Notes: generated by a model from the letters alone, not told the origin. 35,384 bases of DNA from Actinomycetota bacterium (GCA_005883965.1 VAWL01000135.1:1-35384), one strand, 5' to 3'; shown: positions 16,709 to 25,908, numbered from the stretch's first letter. Translations and numbers: made by a program.

Positions 16709-18586
16709 TTGCGCGTCGCCCTCGCCGCAGCCTTCGGAGCGCTCTTGCTGGCAGGGTGCAGCGACGGCACGCCCTCGAAGACGACTGCTGTAAAGCCCCC
16801 AGCTCGTCCGCATCCGCACCGGCACGCGGTCCGGCCGACGAGCATCGCCACGAGAGCCCTCGGCCTGCCGCCGGTCCACTCGCGCGTCGTCCCGGGCTAC
16901 ATCCTGATCGCCGACCGGAACAACAACCGTGCGCTGATCGTCTCGCCCTCGAAGCAGGTCGTCTGGCAGAAGGGTGGCCTGAACGACCCGGACGACGCGT
17001 TCTTCACGCCGGGCTACCGCTCGATCATCACGAACGAGGAGTTCAACGACACGCTGACCGAGGTCTCGCTGCGGGGCAGGCGGGCGATCTGGAGCTACGG
17101 GCACGCGGGTGTCGCAGGCTCGAGCCCTGGCTACCTGAACACGCCCGACGACGCCTACCGCCTGCCGAACGGCCAGACCGTCGTGGCCGACATCCAGAAC
17201 TGCCGGATCGTCTTCCTCTACAGGTCCGGCAAGGTGGCGCGGATCCTCGGCGGCAGCTGCGCCCACGACCCGCCGCGCGGCTTCGACAGCCCGAACGGCG
17301 ACACGCCGCTGCCGGACGGCGGGCTGCTCGTGACCGAGATCGGGGGCTGGATCGACCGGATCGCTGCGAATGGGAGCCTGCTCTGGTCGATCCGCTCGCC
17401 CGTGGCCTATCCCTCCGATGCGCAGCTCCTGCCGAACGGCCGAGTGCTCGTCGCGAGTTTCACCTCGCCCGGCCGGATCGTGATCGTCGACCGGCAGGGG
17501 CGCGTCACCTGGTCCTTCGGCGCGGCGAGCGGGCCGGACTCCCTCGACAAGCCGTCGCTCGCAGTCCGCTGGCCGAACGGGATGATCGTCGCGAACGACG
17601 ACTACAACCACCGCGTGATCGTGATCAACCCCCGGACAAAGCGGATCGTCTGGCAGTACGGCCACACCGGTGTCCTCGGCACGGCGCCGGGCTACCTGAA
17701 CAAGCCGGACGGGCTCGACCTTCTGCCGGCGGCGGTCGTGCCCGCGCCGAAGCGCGGTCCGCTGCGGCCCGCACCGAAGCTCCACTTGCACGTCCAGCGG
17801 GTCGGGAGCCTGCCGCAGCCGGTGTCGAAACTGGCCGTGGTCGCGCTTCCCGGCGGGAGGATCCTCGCGCTCGGCGGGCTCGTCGGCGGCAGCTCGTCGA
17901 CAGAGATCCTGCTCGGGCCGCCTTCTCGGCTGCGTGCCGCCGGCCGGCTGCCGGTGCCGACGCATGACGCAGGGGCGGCGCTCGCCGGCCGCAGCGCCTA
18001 CCTGTTCGGCGGCGGCGAGGCCGTCTCGACCCCGGCCGTCGTTCGCGTCGACGCAACCACCGGCGCCGCGCGGCGGGCGGGGAGTCTCGGCGAGCCGCTC
18101 TCCGACCTCGGTGCCGCGACGATCGGCGGCACCGCCTATCTGGTCGGCGGCTACACCGGCACGCGGTACGCCACCGCAGTCCTCCGGTTCCGGCCCGGAC
18201 GGCCACCCACGCTCGTCACCCGGCTGCCGGCCGGCCTGCGCTATGCCGGCGTGGCCGCGCTCGGCGGGCGGATCTACGTCGCCGGCGGACTGACGACGGC
18301 CGGTCCCTCACGCGCCGTGTACGCGATCGACCTGGCCGCCGGAACGGTCACCCGCGTCGCGACCCTGCCAACGCCGCTCGACCACGTCGCGCTGGCCGCG
18401 CTCGGGTCGCGCCTGCTGCTCGTCGGCGGCGGCTCGCGCACCGTGCTCGCGATCGACCCGGCCAGGCGCACGGTGCGCACCGCCGGCACGCTGCCGAAGG
18501 CTCTGACCGATCCCGCCGCGGTCTCGCTCGGCGGCAGCGTCTACGTCCTCGGCGGCGGCACCGCCGACGTTCTCCGGCTGCGTTAG
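16709..18586 (+). CDS. Lipoprotein with two beta-propeller domains (NHL/PQQ-like followed by Kelch-like)
   Basis: Lipobox LLLAGC after LRVALAAAFGA; repeats GYILIADRNNNRALIVSPSKQVVWQ...MIVANDDYNHRVIVINPRTKRIVWQYGHTG; then Kelch-like GGRILALGGLVGGSSS...GRSAYLFGGGE...GTAYLVGGYTG. TTG start inferred. Confidence 0.85.
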   Translation: MRVALAAAFGALLLAGCSDGTPSKTTAVKPPARPHPHRHAVRPTSIATRALGLPPVHSRVVPGYILIADRNNNRALIVSPSKQVVWQKGGLNDPDDAFFTPGYRSIITNEEFNDTLTEVSLRGRRAIWSYGHAGVAGSSPGYLNTPDDAYRLPNGQTVVADIQNCRIVFLYRSGKVARILGGSCAHDPPRGFDSPNGDTPLPDGGLLVTEIGGWIDRIAANGSLLWSIRSPVAYPSDAQLLPNGRVLVASFTSPGRIVIVDRQGRVTWSFGAASGPDSLDKPSLAVRWPNGMIVANDDYNHRVIVINPRTKRIVWQYGHTGVLGTAPGYLNKPDGLDLLPAAVVPAPKRGPLRPAPKLHLHVQRVGSLPQPVSKLAVVALPGGRILALGGLVGGSSSTEILLGPPSRLRAAGRLPVPTHDAGAALAGRSAYLFGGGEAVSTPAVVRVDATTGAARRAGSLGEPLSDLGAATIGGTAYLVGGYTGTRYATAVLRFRPGRPPTLVTRLPAGLRYAGVAALGGRIYVAGGLTTAGPSRAVYAIDLAAGTVTRVATLPTPLDHVALAALGSRLLLVGGGSRTVLAIDPARRTVRTAGTLPKALTDPAAVSLGGSVYVLGGGTADVLRLR

Positions 18587-18954
18587 TCCTCCGCGAACAG
18601 CGGGCGAAGCAGCTCGTCGAACGTCTCGCGGTCACAGCTCGCGACGACGGCCGGCGTCAGGGCGCGCACGGAGGCCGTCCGCGGGACGTTCATCGCAAGT
18701 GCGACCTCGCCGAAGTAGTCGCCCGGCTGCAGCACGCGCCGTGGGCCCAGATCCTCCTGGCTGACGGCGAAGATCCCCGAGAGGACGAGGTAGAAGCGCT
18801 CGCCCGGGTCGCCCTCGCGCACCACCTGCCGGCCGGGCGGAACCTCCTCGCGCTCCAGCCGACGCGCGATCTTCATCAGCTCCTCGCCGGGCACCGAAGC
18901 GAGCAGCGAGACCCGGGAGAGCTCGGAGACCGTGGCGGGCACGAAGCGGGGCAT
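18583..18954 (-). CDS. Cyclic-nucleotide-binding domain (Crp-like sensor fold) protein
   Basis: MPRFVPATVSELSRVSLLASVPGEELMKIARRLEREEVPPGRQVVREGDPGERFYLVLSGIFAVSQ...LQPGDYFGEVALAMNVPRTASVRAL; no HTH domain. Confidence 0.92.
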   Translation of the reverse strand: MPRFVPATVSELSRVSLLASVPGEELMKIARRLEREEVPPGRQVVREGDPGERFYLVLSGIFAVSQEDLGPRRVLQPGDYFGEVALAMNVPRTASVRALTPAVVASCDRETFDELLRPLFAED

Positions 18955-18963
18955 CGCCGTATT

Positions 18964-19488
18964 GTGGCCGTCGTGGGCGAGCTCGCGGAGTGGCGCTTCT
19001 GCCCGCGCTGCGGCGCGGAGCTCCGGCACGAGGGCTCGCGGGTCGAGTGCCCGGCCTGCGGCTTCGTGGCATACGGGAGCTCCAAGCCAACCGCGGGTGC
19101 GCTCTGCGAGGACGGGGAGGGCCGAGTTCTGCTGGCCCGGCGCGCGCACGAGCCGTTCAAGGGACGTTGGGACATCCCCGGTGGCTTCCTCGAGGAGGGC
19201 GAGCACCCGCTCGACGGCCTCCGCCGCGAGCTGCGCGAGGAGACCGGTCTCGAAGTCGAGCCGCTCGAGTTCCTGGGCGCCTGGATGGACCGGTACGGCG
19301 GCGACTCGACCGCGGAGGCGACGCTCAACCTCTACTGGACTGCGCGCGTAGTCAGCGGTGAGCCCGTGCCCGCCGACGACGTCAGCGAGCTCGCCTGGTT
19401 CGCAGCGGACGAGCTTCCCGCGAAGGACGAGCTCGCCTTCGAGAACGTGCCGCTGGTGCTAGCCGCCTGGCGGCAGCAGCACCCGTAG
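18964..19488 (+). CDS. NUDIX hydrolase with N-terminal zinc ribbon
   Basis: FCPRCGAELRHEGSRVECPACGF and NUDIX box GGFLEEGEHPLDGLRRELREETGLEVE. Confidence 0.95.
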   Translation: MAVVGELAEWRFCPRCGAELRHEGSRVECPACGFVAYGSSKPTAGALCEDGEGRVLLARRAHEPFKGRWDIPGGFLEEGEHPLDGLRRELREETGLEVEPLEFLGAWMDRYGGDSTAEATLNLYWTARVVSGEPVPADDVSELAWFAADELPAKDELAFENVPLVLAAWRQQHP

Positions 19489-20040
19489 TGCGAGCGGCTC
19501 GATCGCCAGCTCGAGCGGCGGCTCCAGCACGGCCGGCTCGCCGTCGACCTCGGCCCAGACGCCGCGGTGGCGCCCGAGCCAGAGCGCTCGCAGCCCCGCA
19601 AGCGCCTCGCGCCGTCGGCGGTGCCGCTCGCGCCGGCGGACGAGCGACGCGTAGGCCCCGAGCGAGACGTTGTTCAGGAAACGGCGCTCGCCGACCCGGC
19701 CGAGGTCGACGCGGCGCTCCTCTCCGGCGAACGTGTCGAGCGCGCGGGCCAGGTCATCGCGGCCGAGCCCGAGGTCGCGGGCGAAGTGGTTCCGCGTCCC
19801 GTACGGCACGACCACCAGCGGGAGATTTCGCTCCGCGGCCACGCTTGCCACCGTTGCGACCGAGCCGTCGCCTCCCGCAACGCCCAGAACGTCCACCTCG
19901 GCCGCGCGCGCGATTGCGGCGGCATCGTCGCCGTTGCCGAGAACACGAGCCTCGATCCCGCGGCGTACAGCCTCGGCTGCCAGCTCCCGCGCGCCGTCCC
20001 CGTCCCCTGCACGCGGGTTGATCAGGAGCAGCGCCCGCAC
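19459..20040 (-). CDS. Diacylglycerol kinase/LCB5-like lipid kinase family protein (short)
   Basis: VRALLLINPRAGDGDGARELAAEAVRRG...VLGVAGGDGSVATVASVAAERNLPLVVVPYGTRNHFARDLGL; GTG start. Confidence 0.88.
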   Translation of the reverse strand: MRALLLINPRAGDGDGARELAAEAVRRGIEARVLGNGDDAAAIARAAEVDVLGVAGGDGSVATVASVAAERNLPLVVVPYGTRNHFARDLGLGRDDLARALDTFAGEERRVDLGRVGERRFLNNVSLGAYASLVRRRERHRRRREALAGLRALWLGRHRGVWAEVDGEPAVLEPPLELAIEPLALRVLLPPGG

Positions 20041-20126
20041 GGGCGGGAGCGTATAGGCGCCTCCGACCGCGAAGTTAGGCCGTTCGGCCCATTGCCGACG
20101 GCCGCCGCCGTCCCGATGATTTCTCC

Positions 20127-20276
20127 ATGGCCGAGGGCGACCTGTACCGGATCGAGGACGAGATCGACGAGGGCTGGCTCGAGCGCTGGCTGGAGGCCGG
20201 CATCGAGACGATCGAGGCTTACCTGGCGAAGCACGCGGCGTTCGTCGACTTCCTCGAAGCGGCCGAGCAAAGCTAG
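20127..20276 (+). CDS. Small acidic ORF, 49 aa, unknown
   Basis: MAEGDLYRIEDEIDEGWLERWLEAGIETIEAYLAKHAAFVDFLEAAEQS; predicted amphipathic helical, sits in an otherwise empty gap; below the ORF-track size cutoff. Confidence 0.5.
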   Translation: MAEGDLYRIEDEIDEGWLERWLEAGIETIEAYLAKHAAFVDFLEAAEQS

Positions 20277-20320
20277 CTGGAGAAACCGATTCGCCGTCGT
20301 CTGCGTTAGTACGCAAGACG

Positions 20321-20842
20321 ATGAGGATCAGCTATCTCTGGAAGGGCCTGCCAGGCCACCCGCTCCACCCGCCGCTCACCGACGCGACAATCGGCGCCTA
20401 CACGGCGTCGACGGCGATGGCATTCGCGAGCGCGATCGGCGTCGCGCACGTAGCAGCCGCGAACGGCTGGTGGCTGGCGCTCGTCGTGGGCCTGATCATC
20501 ACCGCGTTCACCGCGCTGACCGGCTTCGCCGACTGGCTGACGATCGAGTGGGGCTCACCGCTGTGGAAGACGGCGACGTGGCACATGCTCTCGATGCTGA
20601 CCGCGACCGTGTTCTTCCTCATCGCGGCGCTCGTCGGGCACTCCGGCTACCGACACGGCGCCGTGGAGACCGGCCCGTTCATCCTGACCCTGGCCGGCTT
20701 CGGCTTCCTCACGATCGGCGGCTGGCTCGGCGGCGCGGTCGTCTTCGTGCATGGCATGCGCGTGCTCAGCCTGGTCGACGAGCCGGCGGGACGAGCGGTC
20801 GCGCCCATCCCGCACCCCGAAAAAGAGGACGCCGAAGCCTAA
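20321..20842 (+). CDS. DUF2231-like membrane protein
   Basis: LPGHPLHPPLTDATIGAYTASTAMAFA...ALTGFADWLTIEWG; four predicted TM segments. Confidence 0.85.
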   Translation: MRISYLWKGLPGHPLHPPLTDATIGAYTASTAMAFASAIGVAHVAAANGWWLALVVGLIITAFTALTGFADWLTIEWGSPLWKTATWHMLSMLTATVFFLIAALVGHSGYRHGAVETGPFILTLAGFGFLTIGGWLGGAVVFVHGMRVLSLVDEPAGRAVAPIPHPEKEDAEA

Positions 20843-20918
20843 GCTTGGCCTTGCCTCGGGATCGAGGCCCCGATATTTTCCCGGAGGGCAGGTAGACATC
20901 GCCAACGGGAGGGGAGCC

Positions 20919-22136
20919 ATGAAGAGCGTGAAGGCCTGGTTCGTCTTGGCGGCGGTCTCCGCAGTCGTGCTGGGGCTCAGCGCCTCGGTCGGCGCCGCCG
21001 GGACGGGGACAGGCTCGGCAACCGTCAGCTCGGGAACCGTCGGGGCGAGCACTGCGGCGTGCCTCTCGCACGTCGTGGGCGGGCTGAGCGAGGACTGGTA
21101 CGAGTACTACACGGCGGGCTGCACGGGTCACGACGAGCCGGAGCTCGACCCGGTCTCGTCCGCTCCCGGCTCGGCGCGCAACATCACGTGGCGCGTCGCG
21201 CTGCCGGCCGATGGGACGTTCCCGGTCTCGAGCGTCGGGCCGACTTTCTGGTTCGGGGGCACGGTCAAGGACACGAACCCGAACAAGATCGGCGGCGAGG
21301 GGTTCCTCGAGCTGCAGTTCTACCCGGACTCCTTCGCCAAGAAGTGCTCGTCCAACGGCGGCTTCTCGGTCACGCAGCAGGCCAACGTCTACACGGCGTG
21401 CTCGCCCGTCTGGACGATCGCGCAGCAGGGAGGCCAGATCATCGAGCCCGCCGCGTTCAACGGCATGCTCACGGACGCATCAGGAAAGGGCCCGTTCGTC
21501 ATGCACGCCCTCGACGTCGTCGACGTCCACATCTGGGCGCCGTCGCCCACCTCGGCCTACCAGGAGCAGGTCAGGGACGAAACCAGCGGGACCACGTCGA
21601 GCGTGCTCGTGCTCAACAGTCCCAAGGATGGCCCGCTGACGCCGGAGTTCGACACCAACCAGATCGGGAACGCGCTCGACTGGGGCGGCGTCTGGGACAC
21701 GCCGATGGCATTCGTCTGGGAGATCGGCCACTCGGACCTCTACGGTGACCATCCCGGCGAGTTCTGCGTTCCGGGCCAGACGTTCTGCGGCTCGTTCAAC
21801 AACGACAACTGGGCCGGATTCCAACCGATCCGGATCTTCGATGCGACCTTCGGTGACGGCTCACACCAGCAGAACTGGGCGGCGGTGTCCGACACCGGCG
21901 GCAAGGCCGAGGTGCTCGGGAACTCGTTCGTCGGCCCGACGGACTGCACGCGTTACGGCGGTCCGTTTTGCATCTACCCGTGGTTCTCGTGGGACGGGGC
22001 GGCTCTCAACTACGGGGTCAGCTACCCGAACACGGTCGACAACCTCGGTAAGGCGAACCAGTTCGCGCAGAAGACGAAGTGTCCGGAAGACGGCGTCTTC
22101 GCCGGACCGACCTACTGCGACACGATCATCCGCTAG
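20919..22136 (+). CDS. Secreted protein of unknown function
   Basis: RBS gggagggg; signal peptide MKSVKAWFVLAAVSAVVLGLSASVGAAG; Cys- and Trp-rich mature protein with no domain I recognise. Confidence 0.85.
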   Translation: MKSVKAWFVLAAVSAVVLGLSASVGAAGTGTGSATVSSGTVGASTAACLSHVVGGLSEDWYEYYTAGCTGHDEPELDPVSSAPGSARNITWRVALPADGTFPVSSVGPTFWFGGTVKDTNPNKIGGEGFLELQFYPDSFAKKCSSNGGFSVTQQANVYTACSPVWTIAQQGGQIIEPAAFNGMLTDASGKGPFVMHALDVVDVHIWAPSPTSAYQEQVRDETSGTTSSVLVLNSPKDGPLTPEFDTNQIGNALDWGGVWDTPMAFVWEIGHSDLYGDHPGEFCVPGQTFCGSFNNDNWAGFQPIRIFDATFGDGSHQQNWAAVSDTGGKAEVLGNSFVGPTDCTRYGGPFCIYPWFSWDGAALNYGVSYPNTVDNLGKANQFAQKTKCPEDGVFAGPTYCDTIIR

Positions 22137-22152
22137 CTAAAGCCAAGGACAA

Positions 22153-22180
22153 GGAGGCGGGCACCTCGGTGTCCGCCTCC
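22153..22180. terminator. Strong terminator hairpin between convergent genes
   Basis: ggaggcgggcac-ctcg-gtgtccgcctcc: 12-bp stem with one G.T wobble and a 4-nt loop, between the secreted protein and trx. Confidence 0.8.
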
Positions 22181-22196
22181 GCCTTTGGCCGTTCGG

Positions 22197-22517
22197 CTAG
22201 GCGGCGGCTTCGGCGAGGCCGAGGCGCTCTTCGAGCATCGACTTCGGCATGGCGCCGACGGCTGCCGCTGCGGGCTCGCCGTCCTTGAACAGGATCAGCG
22301 TCGGGATCGACATCACCCCGAAGCGCTGGGCGACCGCGGGCTGCTCGTCGATGTTCAGCTTCACGATCTTCAGATCGTCGCGCTCCTCCGCGATCTGGTC
22401 GAGCACGGGCGCGATCGCATGGCACGGGCCGCACCACTCGGCCCAGAAGTCGACGAGCACGGGCTGCTCGCTGCCGAGCACCTGTGTGTCGAAGGTCTCT
22501 TCGGTGACTGAATCCAT
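22197..22517 (-). CDS. trxA: Thioredoxin
   Basis: [26 protein letters not shown]...[15 protein letters not shown]. Confidence 0.96.
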   Translation of the reverse strand: MDSVTEETFDTQVLGSEQPVLVDFWAEWCGPCHAIAPVLDQIAEERDDLKIVKLNIDEQPAVAQRFGVMSIPTLILFKDGEPAAAAVGAMPKSMLEERLGLAEAAA

Positions 22518-22602
22518 TTCTGATTTTTCCTTTCTACCTGGAGTCTCGGACATTGAAAACGCGGGGTCGGAGCCCATTGTTCCCACTCGCTACGATCGCC
22601 CG

Positions 22603-25600
22603 ATGGAGCAGGTCTTCGTCTCCTTGCCGACGGTACCCGACCACCCGGGTCTTGAACGCGACCTGCTCGAGCGCTGGGAAGAGGAGGGCACCTTCGAGCG
22701 CCTGCGCGAACAGAACTCCGGCGGGCCGCGCTTCGGCTTCATGGACGGGCCCATCACCGCGAACGCGCCGGCCGGCGTCCACCACGGCATCGGCCGGACG
22801 CTGAAGGACGTATTCCAGCGCTACAAGGCGCTGCGTGGCTTCGACCAGCGCTACCAGAACGGCTTCGACTCGCAGGGCCTGCATGTCGAGGTCCAGGTCG
22901 AGAAGGCCCTCGGGCTCAACTCGAAGCGCGAGATCGAGGAGTTCGGCCTCGCCGAGTTCGCCCGCCGCTGCCGCGACTTCGTCGCGGAGTACGCCGCGAT
23001 CCAGACCGCGCAGTTCAAGCGCCTCGGCCAGTGGATGGATTGGGGCAACGACTACTTCACCTTCTCGGACACGAACATCGAGTACATCTGGCGCTTCCTG
23101 AAGGAGTGCCATCGCCGCGAGTGGCTCTACAAGGGCCACCGCGCGACGCAGTGGTGCCCACGCTGCGGGACCTCGCTCTCCAAGCACGAGCAGGCGGGCG
23201 ACGAGAACTACGCGGAGCTCGAGCACCCGTCCCTCTTCGTGCGATTCCCGCTCAAGGGCCGGGAGGGCGAGTCGCTCGTCGTCTGGACGACCACGCCGTG
23301 GACGCTGCCGGCGAACGTCGCCGCGGCAGTGAGCCCGGAGGCCGAGTATGTGCTCACCGCGGACGGCGAGTGGCGGGCCGCCGAGCGGGCCGCCGACGCG
23401 GAGGTCGTTCGCACGGCCTCCGGCGAGGAGCTCCTCGGCCTCGAGTACGACGGGCCGTTCGACGACCTGCCCGCGCAGGAGGGCAACGTCCATCGCGTGA
23501 TCCCGTGGGACGAGGTCTCGCTCGACGAAGGAACCGGCATCGTCCACATCGCGCCGGGTGCCGGCGCCGAGGACTTCGAGCTCGGGCGGATCTACGAGCT
23601 CCCGGTGCTGACGCCGATCGACGACGGCGGCCGGTTCGTCTCGGGCTACGGCGCCTTGGAAGGGCTCTCGACCGACGAGGTGGTCGAGCCGGTCGTCGCG
23701 GCCCTCGAGGAGCGGGGGCTGCTCGCCGAGCGCGGAACGATCGTCCACCGCTACCCGGTCTGCTGGCGCTGCCGCACGCCGCTCGTCTTCCGCGTCGTCG
23801 ACGACTGGTTCATCGCGGCCGACGGGATCCGGCAGCCGATGCTCGACGGCAACGCGACCGTCGAGTGGACGCCGCCGCAGTACGGCAAGCGGATGGACGA
23901 CTGGCTCCGCAACATGGACGACTGGAACATCTCCCGGCGCCGCTACTTCGGCCTACCGCTTCCCTTTTACCCGTGCGGCTGCGGGCACCTGAACGTGATC
24001 GGCTCGCGCGCCGAGCTCGAGGAGCGCGCCGTCCGCGGCCTCGACCGGCTGGAGGAGCTGCACCGCCCGTGGATCGACGGAGTCGTCGTCCGCTGTGAGG
24101 AGTGCGAGGGCGAGGTCGAGCGGATTCCCGAGGTCGGCGACGCCTGGCTCGACGCGGGCATCGTCCACTTCTCGACGCTCGGCTGGCAGAACCCGACGTG
24201 GGTCGAGCACGGCAACGCGACCGGGGCGGCGGCCGGGCTGACCGGGGCCGACCTGCCCGACCACGCCTACTGGGAGAAGTGGTTCCCGGCCGACTGGGTC
24301 ACCGAGGGCCGCGCCCAGATCCGGCTCTGGTTCTATTCGCAGTGCTTCATGGCGATCACGCTGGACGGCCGCCAGCCGTACCGCAAGGTGCTCACCTACG
24401 AGAACGTCCTCGACGAGACCGGCCGCGAGATGCACAAGTCGTGGGGCAACGCGATCGAGCTGAACGAGGCGCTCGAGCGGATGGGCGCGGACTCGATGCG
24501 CTGGGTCTACTGCATGCAGAACCCGAGCCAGGACCTCCGCTTCGGCTACGGGCCAGCGGAGGAGGTGAAGCGGCGCCTGCTCACGCTCTGGAACTCGGCT
24601 GGCTTCCTCATCACCTACGCCAACATCGCGGGCTGGAGGCCGGAGTGGGGCGGAGAGCCGTCGTCGAAGCACCCGCTCGACCGCTGGCTGGTCGCGCGCA
24701 CGGCGCAGCTCGTCTCCGACGCCGAGCGGGACTACGAGCGCTGGTGGACGCCAGGAGTAACCGCGTCGTTCCAGGCGTACGTCGAGGACCTCTCGAACTG
24801 GTACATCCGCCGCTCGCGCCGCCGTTTCTGGGACGGCGAGCCTGCGGCCCTACAGACGCTCTGGTGGGGACTGGCCCAGGCGCTACGGGTGATTGCGCCG
24901 GTGATGCCGTTCCTGACCGACCACCTCTGGCGGGTGCTGGTACCGGGAGAAGAGGCGCCCGGATCTGTCCACCTTGCCGGTTGGCCCGATGTTCCTCCGC
25001 CTGACGAGAGCCTCCTCACCGACGTCGCTGCGGTACGCCGCGTGGTCGAGCTCGGCCGCCAGGCCAGGGCGCAGTCCGGGATCAAGTTCCGGCAGCCGCT
25101 TCGCCGAGTCGTCGTCCAGGGCGCCGACGACGTGTCGTCGCACGCCGGCGAGATCGCCGAGGAGCTGAGCGTCAAGAACGTCGAGTTCGGCCCGGTCGAG
25201 GCGAGCGAGCTGCGCGTGAAGCCGAACCTGCCGGTGCTCGGCCCGAAGCTCGGGAAGGAGCTCGGCGCGGTGCGCGCTGCCCTCGAGGCGGGTGAGTTCG
25301 AGGAGCTCGGGGACGGGCGGTTCCGCGTGAACGGCTACGAGCTCGGGCCCGACGAGGTGCTCGTCGAGCGCCGTGGCAAGGAAGGCTGGGCGGTCGCCGG
25401 AGAGGACGGGCTGACCGTCGCGCTCGACCTCTCCCTCGATCCGGAGCTCGAGCTCGAAGGCCGCGTGCGTGACCTGATCCACTCCGTCAATGCGCTCCGA
25501 AAAGAGCGCGGTCTCGAGATCACCGACCGCATCGAACTGACGCTTCCAGAGTCCGACGCCGACCTGCTGGCCCATGAGGACTGGATCAAGGAAGAAACCC

Positions 25601-25653
25601 TCGCCGAGAAGGTCGAGGCCGACGGCTCGGAGCTGCGGATCTCGAAGGTGTAG
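22603..25653 (+). CDS. ileS: Isoleucyl-tRNA synthetase
   Basis: Class I aaRS: GPITANAPAGVHHGIGRTLKDVFQRY, WCPRCGTSLSKHEQ, VVWTTTPWTLPANVAAAV, KMSKS-equivalent MHKSWGNAIE, anticodon-binding and C-terminal domains. Confidence 0.94.
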   Translation: MEQVFVSLPTVPDHPGLERDLLERWEEEGTFERLREQNSGGPRFGFMDGPITANAPAGVHHGIGRTLKDVFQRYKALRGFDQRYQNGFDSQGLHVEVQVEKALGLNSKREIEEFGLAEFARRCRDFVAEYAAIQTAQFKRLGQWMDWGNDYFTFSDTNIEYIWRFLKECHRREWLYKGHRATQWCPRCGTSLSKHEQAGDENYAELEHPSLFVRFPLKGREGESLVVWTTTPWTLPANVAAAVSPEAEYVLTADGEWRAAERAADAEVVRTASGEELLGLEYDGPFDDLPAQEGNVHRVIPWDEVSLDEGTGIVHIAPGAGAEDFELGRIYELPVLTPIDDGGRFVSGYGALEGLSTDEVVEPVVAALEERGLLAERGTIVHRYPVCWRCRTPLVFRVVDDWFIAADGIRQPMLDGNATVEWTPPQYGKRMDDWLRNMDDWNISRRRYFGLPLPFYPCGCGHLNVIGSRAELEERAVRGLDRLEELHRPWIDGVVVRCEECEGEVERIPEVGDAWLDAGIVHFSTLGWQNPTWVEHGNATGAAAGLTGADLPDHAYWEKWFPADWVTEGRAQIRLWFYSQCFMAITLDGRQPYRKVLTYENVLDETGREMHKSWGNAIELNEALERMGADSMRWVYCMQNPSQDLRFGYGPAEEVKRRLLTLWNSAGFLITYANIAGWRPEWGGEPSSKHPLDRWLVARTAQLVSDAERDYERWWTPGVTASFQAYVEDLSNWYIRRSRRRFWDGEPAALQTLWWGLAQALRVIAPVMPFLTDHLWRVLVPGEEAPGSVHLAGWPDVPPPDESLLTDVAAVRRVVELGRQARAQSGIKFRQPLRRVVVQGADDVSSHAGEIAEELSVKNVEFGPVEASELRVKPNLPVLGPKLGKELGAVRAALEAGEFEELGDGRFRVNGYELGPDEVLVERRGKEGWAVAGEDGLTVALDLSLDPELELEGRVRDLIHSVNALRKERGLEITDRIELTLPESDADLLAHEDWIKEETLAEKVEADGSELRISKV

Positions 25654-25661
25654 CGAGGAGT

Positions 25662-25696
25662 AAGCCCGTCACTCGGGGGGTGGTGGTGACGGGCTT
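25662..25696 (+). terminator. Terminator hairpin after ileS
   Basis: aagcccgtcac (25662-25672) / gtgacgggctt (25686-25696), perfect 11-bp stem ending in T-rich sequence. Confidence 0.75.
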
Positions 25697-25908
25697 CTCC
25701 CCATTGCTCGCCGCGGGCCTCAAGGCCAGTAGAGAGCCACGCGACTCGCATCGCCCAGTACGTGGAAGGTATCCGGCCCGCACAAACAAGCCAATAGGCC
25801 GAGCGGCCCATCTTTCCAACCCGCACGGAGCAGGTTTGCAAGGCCCGCTCTTCGTAGGCCAATCTTTCTCCCTCCGGTCGGCGCGCGACCTATCATCAGC
25901 AGCGCCCA

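Noticed and set aside
22603-25653. Valyl- or leucyl-tRNA synthetase
   Set aside because: The WTTTPWTLPANVAAAV editing-domain motif and overall layout fit IleRS better, although the usual WDCHGLPVE is replaced by FDSQGLHVEV.
25740-25880. c-di-GMP-I (GEMM) riboswitch on the minus strand
   Set aside because: A vague resemblance (GCAAACC...GGAAAGATGGGCC) was seen, but the orientation points into the ileS terminator and the key GACGCAAAGC element is absent.
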